64,000 nucleotides of DNA from Cohnella sp. WQ 127256 (lineage in GTDB: Bacteria > Bacillota > Bacilli > Paenibacillales > Paenibacillaceae), in the NCBI RefSeq assembly GCF_024519285.1, contig NZ_JAMZCY010000004.1:496001-560000 (forward strand), given 5' to 3'. Shown here in pieces: positions 34,897-42,463 of the stretch (positions are counted from its first letter, which is position 1; each line of letters starts with the position of its first letter). The notes beneath the pieces were generated by a model. That model was not told the DNA's origin, made no database searches, and worked only from the letters and a program-made list of their open reading frames with translations. Made by a program: the position numbers and the translations under genes.

Positions 34897-37800
34897 ATGA
34901 TGAAAACAAGAAAAATATGGATAATCTCGGTATTGTTTTTATTGGTAATTACCGGTTTCCGTTTGTTATGGCTGCAATATAACTCGGCCACTCATTCCCC
35001 GGTTGCGATTAAGGGTGTATTGGACTTACGGGACTGGGATTCTCTGACCGATCATTCCCTTACACTTGACGGTCAATGGGAGTTCTATCCGGGTACGCTC
35101 CTTCTTCAGAATGGGACAACCTCGACCGATGCCCACCCTTCGAGTAGGTGGATTCAAGTTCCAAGCAGTTGGACATTCGATGATCAGCCTTACGGTAACG
35201 ACAAGTATGGCTTTGGTACTTACCGCTTGAAGATTCTGGTGGACCCCCTCCAGGGAGAGTCTTATGGCATCCGCGTGCCGATTAGTAAAAGCTCGTCGGA
35301 AGTCTACATCAACGAACGGCTTCTCGGTCATTCTGGTCAACCTGCCGAGAGCAAAGATCGTTACACACCGTTAGACGTTCCCTATACGACGTACTTTACC
35401 TTGAAAGACGAGAGCGAGATCGAACTCGTAATCCAAGTTGCGAATTTCGATACCTTTCGCAATGGAGGGCTAATCCGTTCCATTCAATTCGGACTGGAAA
35501 ATCCGATGAGAAAAGACTTGAGCTTTTCCAGGGATATGGTTTGGGTCGCCTGCATTGCTTATGCGATTCACGTTCTGTACGGGTTCATCTTATACCTGGC
35601 AGGAGGCAGGGACAAAAAGCTGATTTACTTTTCCTTGATGATTGCGTGTATTATTCTCGCAACGCTTATCGACGGAGAACGGTTATTGTATACGTGGATT
35701 CCCTTCACCTTCGAGTGGAGTGTGAAGTTCATTTATGTCGTCATGCTATGCGGTGGGTACCTTCTACATCAATTAATTAAGGACAAGCTTCCGGTATTGT
35801 TGCGACGCCGGGCTTCTCTGGTTTATGAGCTGTTATGCGGCATTGCGCTTTTATCCGTATTTATCCTGCCCTTACCCGATGTGCTTGCACTGCAAGGCTT
35901 GTATTTCATTCTCATGTTCATCCCTTGCCTCGGAATGTCGATCGCGATGTACAGGTCGACGGCTAGAATAGACATGGATAACATCTTTTTGCTCTTGGCT
36001 GCCATAGCGGCGCTTAACAGCTTGATTTGGCTCGTCATTCTCAATACTTCCCAGGTCGTGGTGATCTCGTATCCTTTCGATCTCATCATCGCGATGATTT
36101 GTTTTTCTGCGTTCTGGTTCAAGCGCTTCTTCCGATTGTCGGAAGAATCTCATAAGCTGACGCATACGCTGCAACAGGCAGATAAGCAAAAGGATGACTT
36201 CCTGTCTACCGTCGCCCATGAGCTGCGTAATCCGCTTCACGGTATGATTAACATTTCGCAATCTGTCTCGGAGAGAGAGCAGGATAAGCTCGGGAGGAAT
36301 AGCACCCACGACCTCCAAACGCTGGTCAAGGTCGGTCGCCGAATGTCCTTCATCCTGAACGATCTGCTGGATATGGCCCGACTGAAAGAAAACCGGATCA
36401 GTCTGAGCCTTGCCGGCGTATCCGCTCATGGTGTAGCATCAAGCGTCATCGATACGCTGCGCTTTATGACGGAAGGTAAACCGATCCTGCTGATCAACCG
36501 GATACCGGTCGACTTCCCGCTTGTTCACGCCGACGAGAACAGACTGAATCAAATCCTGTTCAATCTCCTGCACAACGCCGTGAAATACTCAAATGCAGGT
36601 GAGGTATCGGTCCAGGCTGACATCCACAATGGATGGGCGAGTATATCGGTTGCGGACACGGGCATCGGGATGAATACAGAGCTGCTGAGCAGAGTGTTCG
36701 TGCCCTACGAGCAAGCCTCGACGGACGGGGCTGCGCTTAGGGGCGGATTCGGACTGGGACTTAGCATTTGCAAGCAGCTCGTCGAAATGCATGGAGGAAT
36801 TCTTGAGGTCCAATCCAAGCCGAATGAGGGCTCCGTATTCACGTTTACATTAAGGTTTATTGCCGATGGAGTCATTGACGAATCAGCGGAACGGCTAATA
36901 GCGGCCACCGATATCGAATCCCACATCGACAATGCACCCGACGTCCAGATGACTCCCTCTGCTGAACAGATTCATATCCCGTCTGCAGACCGAATTCGAT
37001 TGCTAGCTGTCGATGACGATCCGGTTAATCTGAATGTTCTCAGAACGATTTTTGCAGATGAGCCTTATGAAGTCGTTTCCGCATTCAACGGCCAAGAAGC
37101 ACTTAAGCTACTGGAATTCGGCATTTGGGATTTGATCATTTCCGATGTAACCATGCCGATCATGTCCGGTTATGAACTGACTGCGCGAATTCGAGAACGT
37201 TATTCCATCGCGGAGCTCCCCGTGCTTCTCTTGACGGCGAGCAATCAGGATAAGGACATAGAGGCGGGGTTTCTCTCGGGGGCCAATGACTACGTTACTA
37301 AGCCGGTGAATGCTACCGAGCTTAAGATCAGGGTCAGATTGTTAACGAATCTGAAGAGATCGGTGAACGAGCGATTACGGATGGAAGCCGCACTACTGCA
37401 GGCTCAGATTAAACCTCATTTCATGATTAACACGTTTAATGCAGTATCCGCTCTTAGCAAGATCGACACGGACAAGATGGATATTCTCGTTGAGGAATTG
37501 ACCCAATATTATAGACTCGGCATTGATTTTCAGAATTCAGACCGGGCAGTGCCGCTCGACCGAGAGCTCAGGCTCATTCGTTCCTACTTGTATATCCAAC
37601 AAGAGCGCTTCGAGGAAAAGCTTCAGGTCGTTTGGGAAGTCGATGCCGATGTGAATGTCTACATTCCTCCCTTGACCATCCAGCCCCTTGTCGATAATGC
37701 GGTTACGCATGGTCTATTAAAGAGGAACGCGGGCGGGGAAGTCCGAATTCGAATTACCGATCTCGGACCAGCCGTTGAAGTATGTGTTTCTGATAACGGC

Positions 37801-37986
37801 GTGGGTATCGACGAAGGAACTCTTGAGCGTATCCTGAACAGACAGACGAACGGACGCTCGGGAATCGGACTGCTGAATACGGATCGTCGATTAAAGCAGT
37901 TATGCGGTAGCGGGCTAAAAATTGAAAGTAGCCGGGGTTCAGGAACCTCGGTCTCGTTCACCGTATCTAAACATCAAAAGTTGTAG
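34897..37986 (+). CDS. Second giant hybrid sensor kinase, tandem paralogue
   Basis: A 1029-residue paralogue with identical domain order: membrane segment, extracellular beta-sandwich (about 40-190), 7TMR-DISM membrane unit (about 200-405), HisKA with His441 in VAHELRNPLHG, ATPase ending GFGLGLSI, receiver with Asp750 in ISDVTMPIMSG, and a LytS-type kinase core with His841. In that last core the family signature HPHFLFNTLN is changed to KPHFMINTFN, keeping the histidine. ATG 34897; the 208-bp gap after the first kinase has no gene, only a long-range GAAGGATCC/GGATCCTTC repeat. The two copies have drifted well apart, so they probably sense different signals. A GNAT gene follows 13 bp later. 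Confidence 0.9.
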   Translation: MMKTRKIWIISVLFLLVITGFRLLWLQYNSATHSPVAIKGVLDLRDWDSLTDHSLTLDGQWEFYPGTLLLQNGTTSTDAHPSSRWIQVPSSWTFDDQPYGNDKYGFGTYRLKILVDPLQGESYGIRVPISKSSSEVYINERLLGHSGQPAESKDRYTPLDVPYTTYFTLKDESEIELVIQVANFDTFRNGGLIRSIQFGLENPMRKDLSFSRDMVWVACIAYAIHVLYGFILYLAGGRDKKLIYFSLMIACIILATLIDGERLLYTWIPFTFEWSVKFIYVVMLCGGYLLHQLIKDKLPVLLRRRASLVYELLCGIALLSVFILPLPDVLALQGLYFILMFIPCLGMSIAMYRSTARIDMDNIFLLLAAIAALNSLIWLVILNTSQVVVISYPFDLIIAMICFSAFWFKRFFRLSEESHKLTHTLQQADKQKDDFLSTVAHELRNPLHGMINISQSVSEREQDKLGRNSTHDLQTLVKVGRRMSFILNDLLDMARLKENRISLSLAGVSAHGVASSVIDTLRFMTEGKPILLINRIPVDFPLVHADENRLNQILFNLLHNAVKYSNAGEVSVQADIHNGWASISVADTGIGMNTELLSRVFVPYEQASTDGAALRGGFGLGLSICKQLVEMHGGILEVQSKPNEGSVFTFTLRFIADGVIDESAERLIAATDIESHIDNAPDVQMTPSAEQIHIPSADRIRLLAVDDDPVNLNVLRTIFADEPYEVVSAFNGQEALKLLEFGIWDLIISDVTMPIMSGYELTARIRERYSIAELPVLLLTASNQDKDIEAGFLSGANDYVTKPVNATELKIRVRLLTNLKRSVNERLRMEAALLQAQIKPHFMINTFNAVSALSKIDTDKMDILVEELTQYYRLGIDFQNSDRAVPLDRELRLIRSYLYIQQERFEEKLQVVWEVDADVNVYIPPLTIQPLVDNAVTHGLLKRNAGGEVRIRITDLGPAVEVCVSDNGVGIDEGTLERILNRQTNGRSGIGLLNTDRRLKQLCGSGLKIESSRGSGTSVSFTVSKHQKL

Positions 37987-37999
37987 AGGAGTCGGAGCT

Positions 38000-38983
38000 A
38001 TGAATTATACGATTCGCAAGTTGCGTCACCCTGATGATTATGTAGCCGTAGCACCGCTTCTCAATCTGATTTGGTCGGAGCCTACGACAGCCGAACAGCT
38101 TCGGGAGGATGAGGACAAAATTCCTCCGGGGCAGTTGCATTATGACGAAGAGGGCAAGCTGATGGGGTGGGATCGTCCCAAATGGGTCGTGGAAGACGAG
38201 CTCGGTCAAGTGATCGCCTACGCGATGGCATGGAGAGCGCCTTGGACGGAGGCTGGGACCTTGAGCCATAATCTTGTCGTTAAACCGGAGCTCCGGGGCA
38301 TTGGCGTAGGCAGGGCATTGTATGCCACGCTTCTGGAATGGGCGTTGGAAGTCAAAGCCTCGCGTCTCACCGATAACATCTGGGAGTCGGATGAAAGGTC
38401 GATCGCTTTTGCGGAACGCCACGGCTACGTCAAAGAACGCCTCGCTTTCGAATCCGTACTGGATTTGGGATCGTATGTCTTCGACGACAAACTAAACGCA
38501 TCCATCGACGAGGTGGAGCGTAGCGGCATAAGTTTCGTTACGTTAGCGGAGGAGCCCAGTGAAGAGAACGAAAGAAAGCTCCATGAGCTATATAAAGTCA
38601 CTCACTTCGATATTCCGGGCTACTCCGGTGATTTCCCTTGGTTCGAGGAATGGAGAAAGTGGAGCCTAGATCAGCCAGGCTTCCGTCCAGAATGGATTCA
38701 TATTGCCAAAGACGGAGACCGTTATGTCGGTGTTGTCACATTACTGCATAACGAGCAAACGCAAGCCATGTATCATGATTACACTGGGGTTTTACCAGAA
38801 TACCGCGGACGTCGGATTGCGCTCGCTTTGAAGCTGCTAGGAATACGATCCGCACTTGCGAGCGGGGCCCCCTATATGAAAACGCACAACGACTCGATGA
38901 ACGGTCCGATGCTACGTATCAACCGTGATTTGCTCGGATTCCGAGCGGAGCCAGGGAACTATAAAATGGTTCGCGAGCTTTAG
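38000..38983 (+). CDS. Double-domain GNAT acetyltransferase
   Basis: A 327-residue protein with two GNAT folds. The first (about 1-155) has the acetyl-CoA loop VVKPELRGIGVGRALYATLLEWA. The second (about 170-327) has TGVLPEYRGRRIALALKLLGI followed by KTHNDSMNGPMLRINRDLLGF, the typical end of mycothiol-synthase-like tandem GNATs. ATG 38000 follows GTCGGAGCT, 13 bp after the second sensor kinase, so it is probably cotranscribed with it. A longer in-frame ORF overlapping the kinase end is rejected. Substrate unknown. Confidence 0.9.
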   Translation: MNYTIRKLRHPDDYVAVAPLLNLIWSEPTTAEQLREDEDKIPPGQLHYDEEGKLMGWDRPKWVVEDELGQVIAYAMAWRAPWTEAGTLSHNLVVKPELRGIGVGRALYATLLEWALEVKASRLTDNIWESDERSIAFAERHGYVKERLAFESVLDLGSYVFDDKLNASIDEVERSGISFVTLAEEPSEENERKLHELYKVTHFDIPGYSGDFPWFEEWRKWSLDQPGFRPEWIHIAKDGDRYVGVVTLLHNEQTQAMYHDYTGVLPEYRGRRIALALKLLGIRSALASGAPYMKTHNDSMNGPMLRINRDLLGFRAEPGNYKMVREL

Positions 38984-39005
38984 TGGTTGTTTCTGGATTC
39001 ATCGT

Positions 39006-39037
39006 AAAAAAGGGCATCCACTTGGATGCCCTTTTTT
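39006..39037. terminator. Bidirectional terminator
   Basis: AAAAAAGGGCATCC-ACTT-GGATGCCCTTTTTT, a perfect hairpin with A and T tracts between convergent GNAT (+) and purine nucleoside phosphorylase (-) genes. Confidence 0.93.
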
Positions 39038-39049
39038 ATCTAACCAATC

Positions 39050-39868
39050 CTAGATTTCTTTCAAAATGCCTTTCACAAGTCGAGTAAACTTCGTTCTTAC
39101 TTGACCTGCTACCTCAATAACCTCTTCATGGTTGAGCGGTTGATCCAATATACCACAAGCCATATTCGTTAAGCATGAAATGCCAAGCACGCGAAGCTTA
39201 GCATGTGCTGCAACGATAACCTCGGGAACTGTTGACATCCCTACAGTATCCGCGCCCATGATACGAATCATACGAATTTCAGCAGGTGTTTCATAGGCAG
39301 GACCAGTCCACCAAGCATATACCCCTTGCTGTAATTCAGTTCCTTGCTCTTTCCCCACTTTTAGTGCGATCTGACGAAGCTCCGCATTATAAGCTTGGGA
39401 CAAATCCGGAAAACGGGTTCCCAAAGCATCATTGTTAGGACCGATCAGCGGATTGTTGGCTGCCAAATTAATATGATCCGTAATGATCATAAGCTCTCCT
39501 GGCTTAAAGCTTGTATTAATAGCACCGCAAGCGTTCGTAATCAATACACTTTCAACCCCAAGTGCTTTCATCACACGAACTGGAAAAGTAACCTCGTCCA
39601 ACGTATATCCTTCGTAATAGTGAAAGCGCCCTTTCATAGCGACGACGACTTTACCTTCCATCTCACCAATAACTAATTCATTTGCGTGACCCTCTGCCTC
39701 TGATTTGGCGAAATGAGGAATTTGATTGTAAGGAATGACTGTCGCATTTTCAAGCTCATCGGCAAGCCCCCCTAGACCAGAACCGAGAATCATACCGATG
39801 GTAGGATGTAGCTTCGTTTTACTTAATATGAAATCTGTAGCTTCAGAAATCTGTTGTAGTTGTTGCAT
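39050..39868 (-). CDS. punA: Purine nucleoside phosphorylase (trimeric, PunA type)
   Basis: Splits inosine, guanosine and deoxy forms to base plus (deoxy)ribose 1-phosphate in purine salvage. The 272-residue protein shows the trimeric PNP family: MILGSGLGGLADEL for phosphate binding, FHYYEGY, ITNACGAINTSFKPG, and the base-binding YAWWTGPAYETPAEIRM with the active-site Glu, then GADTVGMSTVPE. The start is ATG 39868 (MQQLQQ), after GAGGAGGC; an in-frame extension to 39982 is not supported by the family length. It is a single gene with a hairpin in its leader. Confidence 0.94.
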   Translation of the reverse strand: MQQLQQISEATDFILSKTKLHPTIGMILGSGLGGLADELENATVIPYNQIPHFAKSEAEGHANELVIGEMEGKVVVAMKGRFHYYEGYTLDEVTFPVRVMKALGVESVLITNACGAINTSFKPGELMIITDHINLAANNPLIGPNNDALGTRFPDLSQAYNAELRQIALKVGKEQGTELQQGVYAWWTGPAYETPAEIRMIRIMGADTVGMSTVPEVIVAAHAKLRVLGISCLTNMACGILDQPLNHEEVIEVAGQVRTKFTRLVKGILKEI

Positions 39869-39895
39869 AAAGGAAATGCCTCCTCGAATGTTCTT

Positions 39896-39931
39896 GGACA
39901 ACCTTAACGGCTCTTTGGGAATAGGTTGTCC
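39896..39931 (-). promoter_or_regulatory. Leader hairpin upstream of punA
   Basis: GGACAACC (39924-39931 read on the minus strand) and GGTTGTCC (39896-39903) form a perfect 8-bp stem with a 20-nt loop, ending about 28 nt before the punA start. A TATAAT on the minus strand near 39968-39973 would make it part of the leader RNA. No T tract follows, and I see no known riboswitch pattern; role unknown. Confidence 0.4.
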
Positions 39932-40091
39932 CTGTGCTGCAGTAGCCTTAGATTTCCCATTGATTCTAATATTATAGCGCATTTATAGATTCAGGCTATA
40001 TCGCAGTTATACTTTGCCCATAACATGTAAATAAATAGAGGTAAAATCTTAATTTCAAATCCAAGTAACATTCAAAAAGGAGCAATATACG

Positions 40092-40796
40092 CTGCAGGAA
40101 TACTGGGTAATTATCGTCCGAACCTTTGTGGCTTTCTTTCTCATGCTGATCATAGCAAGAATACTAGGCAAGCAGACAATTTCCAACATGACCTTTCACG
40201 ATTTCGTTAGTGGTATTACACTTGGTGGCATTACCGCAAATCTAGCATTTAACGATAAAATAAATCACTGGTTTGCGATCATCGCATTATTGGTGTTCTT
40301 CGCTATCTCTTATCTGATCTCTGTACTTGCTTTGAAAAGCAGGGCGTGGAGCAGATGGGTTTCAGGTACTCCGACCGTGATTATTGAGAATGGAAAAATT
40401 CTCGAGGACAACATGAGGAAGATTCGATATACAATGGATTCCTTAATCCAATCTTTGCGGGAAAAGGATGTTTTCAATTTGCAGGAGGTCGAATATGCAG
40501 TATTGGAGGATCATGGGAAGCTTTCCGTCAAAAAGAAAAGCGAGTACGAATGGGTGACGCGGAAAGATTTGAAGCTACATGTGGATGCCCTCAAATCATT
40601 TCCGGTTGAGTTGATTATGGATGGGAAAGTCATCGAAGAAAACCTCGTCTCAAATGGGTTGACCCACCAATGGCTGGAGAAAGAACTGAAACAACGCAAC
40701 AAGACCCTCCCTGATGTTTTTTATGCGGTGAGAGGGACTCAGGATAAGCTGTTTTTTGATTACTATCAAGATAACATTCAAAATCCGATCGATTGA
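40092..40796 (+). CDS. DUF421 membrane protein (YetF-like)
   Basis: A 234-residue protein of the YetF/YkjA family, several of which occur in Bacillus spores and membranes. Three membrane helices occupy about residues 5-85 (with FLMLIIARILGKQTISNMTF between), and the C-terminal cytoplasmic domain starts near 95 (SGTPTVIIENGKILEDNM). An ATG or GTG start (GTG at 40128) would delete the first helix. CTG at 40092 gives LQEYWVIIVRTFVAFFLM, which matches family N-termini, and lies 9 nt after AAAAAGGAG. I prefer the CTG start. Function of the family is not established. Confidence 0.85.
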   Translation: MQEYWVIIVRTFVAFFLMLIIARILGKQTISNMTFHDFVSGITLGGITANLAFNDKINHWFAIIALLVFFAISYLISVLALKSRAWSRWVSGTPTVIIENGKILEDNMRKIRYTMDSLIQSLREKDVFNLQEVEYAVLEDHGKLSVKKKSEYEWVTRKDLKLHVDALKSFPVELIMDGKVIEENLVSNGLTHQWLEKELKQRNKTLPDVFYAVRGTQDKLFFDYYQDNIQNPID

Positions 40797-40797
40797 T

Positions 40798-40826
40798 AAC
40801 AAAACCAAATCCTATTCGGTTTTGTT
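40798..40826. terminator. Bidirectional terminator
   Basis: AACAAAACC-AAATCCTATTC-GGTTTTGTT hairpin between the DUF421 gene (+) and the HD-GYP gene (-). Confidence 0.7.
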
Positions 40827-40845
40827 CCGGTGATAGGTTTCCATA

Positions 40846-42276
40846 CTAGGCTGTCGCGATCTTCTGATCATACATACTCGACACTTGTCTGTTAATATCA
40901 GGCACCTGATCCGCTACCTTCTCCCAAGCCTCCACACAGGCGGGTTCGAAATGCGTGCCCTTGTGATCCTTTAAGAATTGCATGGCTTCTTGATGGGTCA
41001 TCGCTTTGCGATATGCCCGATCAGAAGTCAACGCGTCATACACGTCCGCGACAGCTACAATCCTCGCCAAACGCGGAATTTGCTCTCCACGCAGTCGATC
41101 CGGATAACCTTCTCCATTCCATTTTTCATGATGTGAACGTATGATATCTAGCTCTTCCTTCATGAAACCGAGATTTCTGCACATCTCGTACCCCCGCGTG
41201 GGATGCATCTCAATCTTCGCACGTTCCTCTACTGTCAATTTACCCGGTTTATTCAATATTTCATCGGCGATTTCAAGCTTACCGATATCATGAATGATCG
41301 TTCCCTGTGCGACCGCTCGTAGTTGATCCGGTCTTATTTGCAGTTGTTCCGCAATCTTGAGCGCATAGACTGTAACTCTAAAATTATGACCTGCGGTATA
41401 GAGATCCTTGCTCTCCGTCGCGATCATCAACGCCTTCACGCTTGGTGAAATAGAGTTCGTAATTTGCTCGTAGGGATCAAGCGTGAACAAAGCACGCATC
41501 GCACCCGTTAACGACCGATTTGCCCCATACTGCTTAATGAGTCCACCTACCATAACAATCATAGAAGAAAGGAGCAGGAAGTGGTAGATCCACCAGCTAA
41601 GCCGCCATGATTCTCCCGTCACCATGATGACCTGGGAAACAATAAGCCACCCCGCACTGTACACAATTGCTATCTGCAGCGGAAACCTGGAATAGGCATA
41701 GGATTGAAAATAGCGGTACATGGTATGTAAATTAAGGCTTGCAATGACAATGGTTATTGCACCGTTCAATGGATATACGTCAAGCTTAATGAATTCAAGT
41801 AAATGAGGTTGTAGCATCACAAGAGTACCGAGTAACGCTAATATTGTCGTCCATACGGGGAGCAGCAGACGTTCATGCTTGGCAAAATAAACAACCAAAC
41901 GATGATCAGCTGGAAAAGTGGATAGCCAGAGCCAGAAGGTCGTTGCAATAACGCTTAATGGGGCCATAACACCTGGAACATGAGTCTGATGAAGAATTAA
42001 ATTGGGGGTAGATAGCCCATGCACCATAAATATTTCGGCCAAGGAGATAAAGGCTAATGCGAGGAAGCTTACTTTAATATTCCGTGTCCTTCTCCCCGCA
42101 ACCCCAACCGCGAATGCGATTGTAACAGCTAATAAAGCAACTACGCTGACAATGTAAAAGTGACCATGTGGTAAAAATAATCTAACGTCCCATGCGGATT
42201 GCCTTCTTAAGTATTCATAGATGATATAGGGAATAAGAATTCCCGCCAAGGGTCCTGCTAGCCTACGCAACAGCAT
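40846..42276 (-). CDS. Membrane HD-GYP domain protein (probable c-di-GMP phosphodiesterase)
   Basis: A 476-residue membrane protein. The N-terminal half (about 1-255) has eight or so hydrophobic helices in an MHYT/MASE-like sensor region I do not recognise. The C-terminal HD-GYP domain (about 275-450) has IIHDIGKLEIADEIL, a third His in KIEMHPTRGYEM, HHEKWNGEGYPD (the GYP element) and VAVADVYDALTSDRAYR. All metal-binding residues appear intact, so breakdown of c-di-GMP is likely. ATG 42276 lies 9 nt after AAAGGAG. Single gene, convergent with DUF421. The window also has a c-di-GMP riboswitch, so this enzyme could tune it. Confidence 0.9.
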   Translation of the reverse strand: MLLRRLAGPLAGILIPYIIYEYLRRQSAWDVRLFLPHGHFYIVSVVALLAVTIAFAVGVAGRRTRNIKVSFLALAFISLAEIFMVHGLSTPNLILHQTHVPGVMAPLSVIATTFWLWLSTFPADHRLVVYFAKHERLLLPVWTTILALLGTLVMLQPHLLEFIKLDVYPLNGAITIVIASLNLHTMYRYFQSYAYSRFPLQIAIVYSAGWLIVSQVIMVTGESWRLSWWIYHFLLLSSMIVMVGGLIKQYGANRSLTGAMRALFTLDPYEQITNSISPSVKALMIATESKDLYTAGHNFRVTVYALKIAEQLQIRPDQLRAVAQGTIIHDIGKLEIADEILNKPGKLTVEERAKIEMHPTRGYEMCRNLGFMKEELDIIRSHHEKWNGEGYPDRLRGEQIPRLARIVAVADVYDALTSDRAYRKAMTHQEAMQFLKDHKGTHFEPACVEAWEKVADQVPDINRQVSSMYDQKIATA

Positions 42277-42395
42277 GCGACTATTCTCCTTTGAATACTT
42301 CTTATGATTCCTAAGTTATAAGTCTAGTATACAATCGAATTAGTATTGATAAAATAACTATTTTCGCCTAAACGTTGCACATTTCTACACCTACT

Positions 42396-42442
42396 GAAAG
42401 GACTGTCCACAAGCAGCATCTCCGCCTGCGGACAGTCCTTTC
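42396..42442. terminator. Hairpin terminator
   Basis: GAAAGGACTGTCC (42396-42408) and GGACAGTCCTTTC (42430-42442) form a 13-bp perfect stem just after the stop of the giant SLH gene on the minus strand, and before the HD-GYP promoter region. Confidence 0.75.
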
Positions 42443-42463
42443 ACAATTGTGTTTGCTATTCAA

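Noticed and set aside
39869-39982. N-terminal extension of purine nucleoside phosphorylase
   Set aside because: Adds 38 residues not found in the family and includes the leader hairpin; ATG 39868 has a GAGGAGG site.
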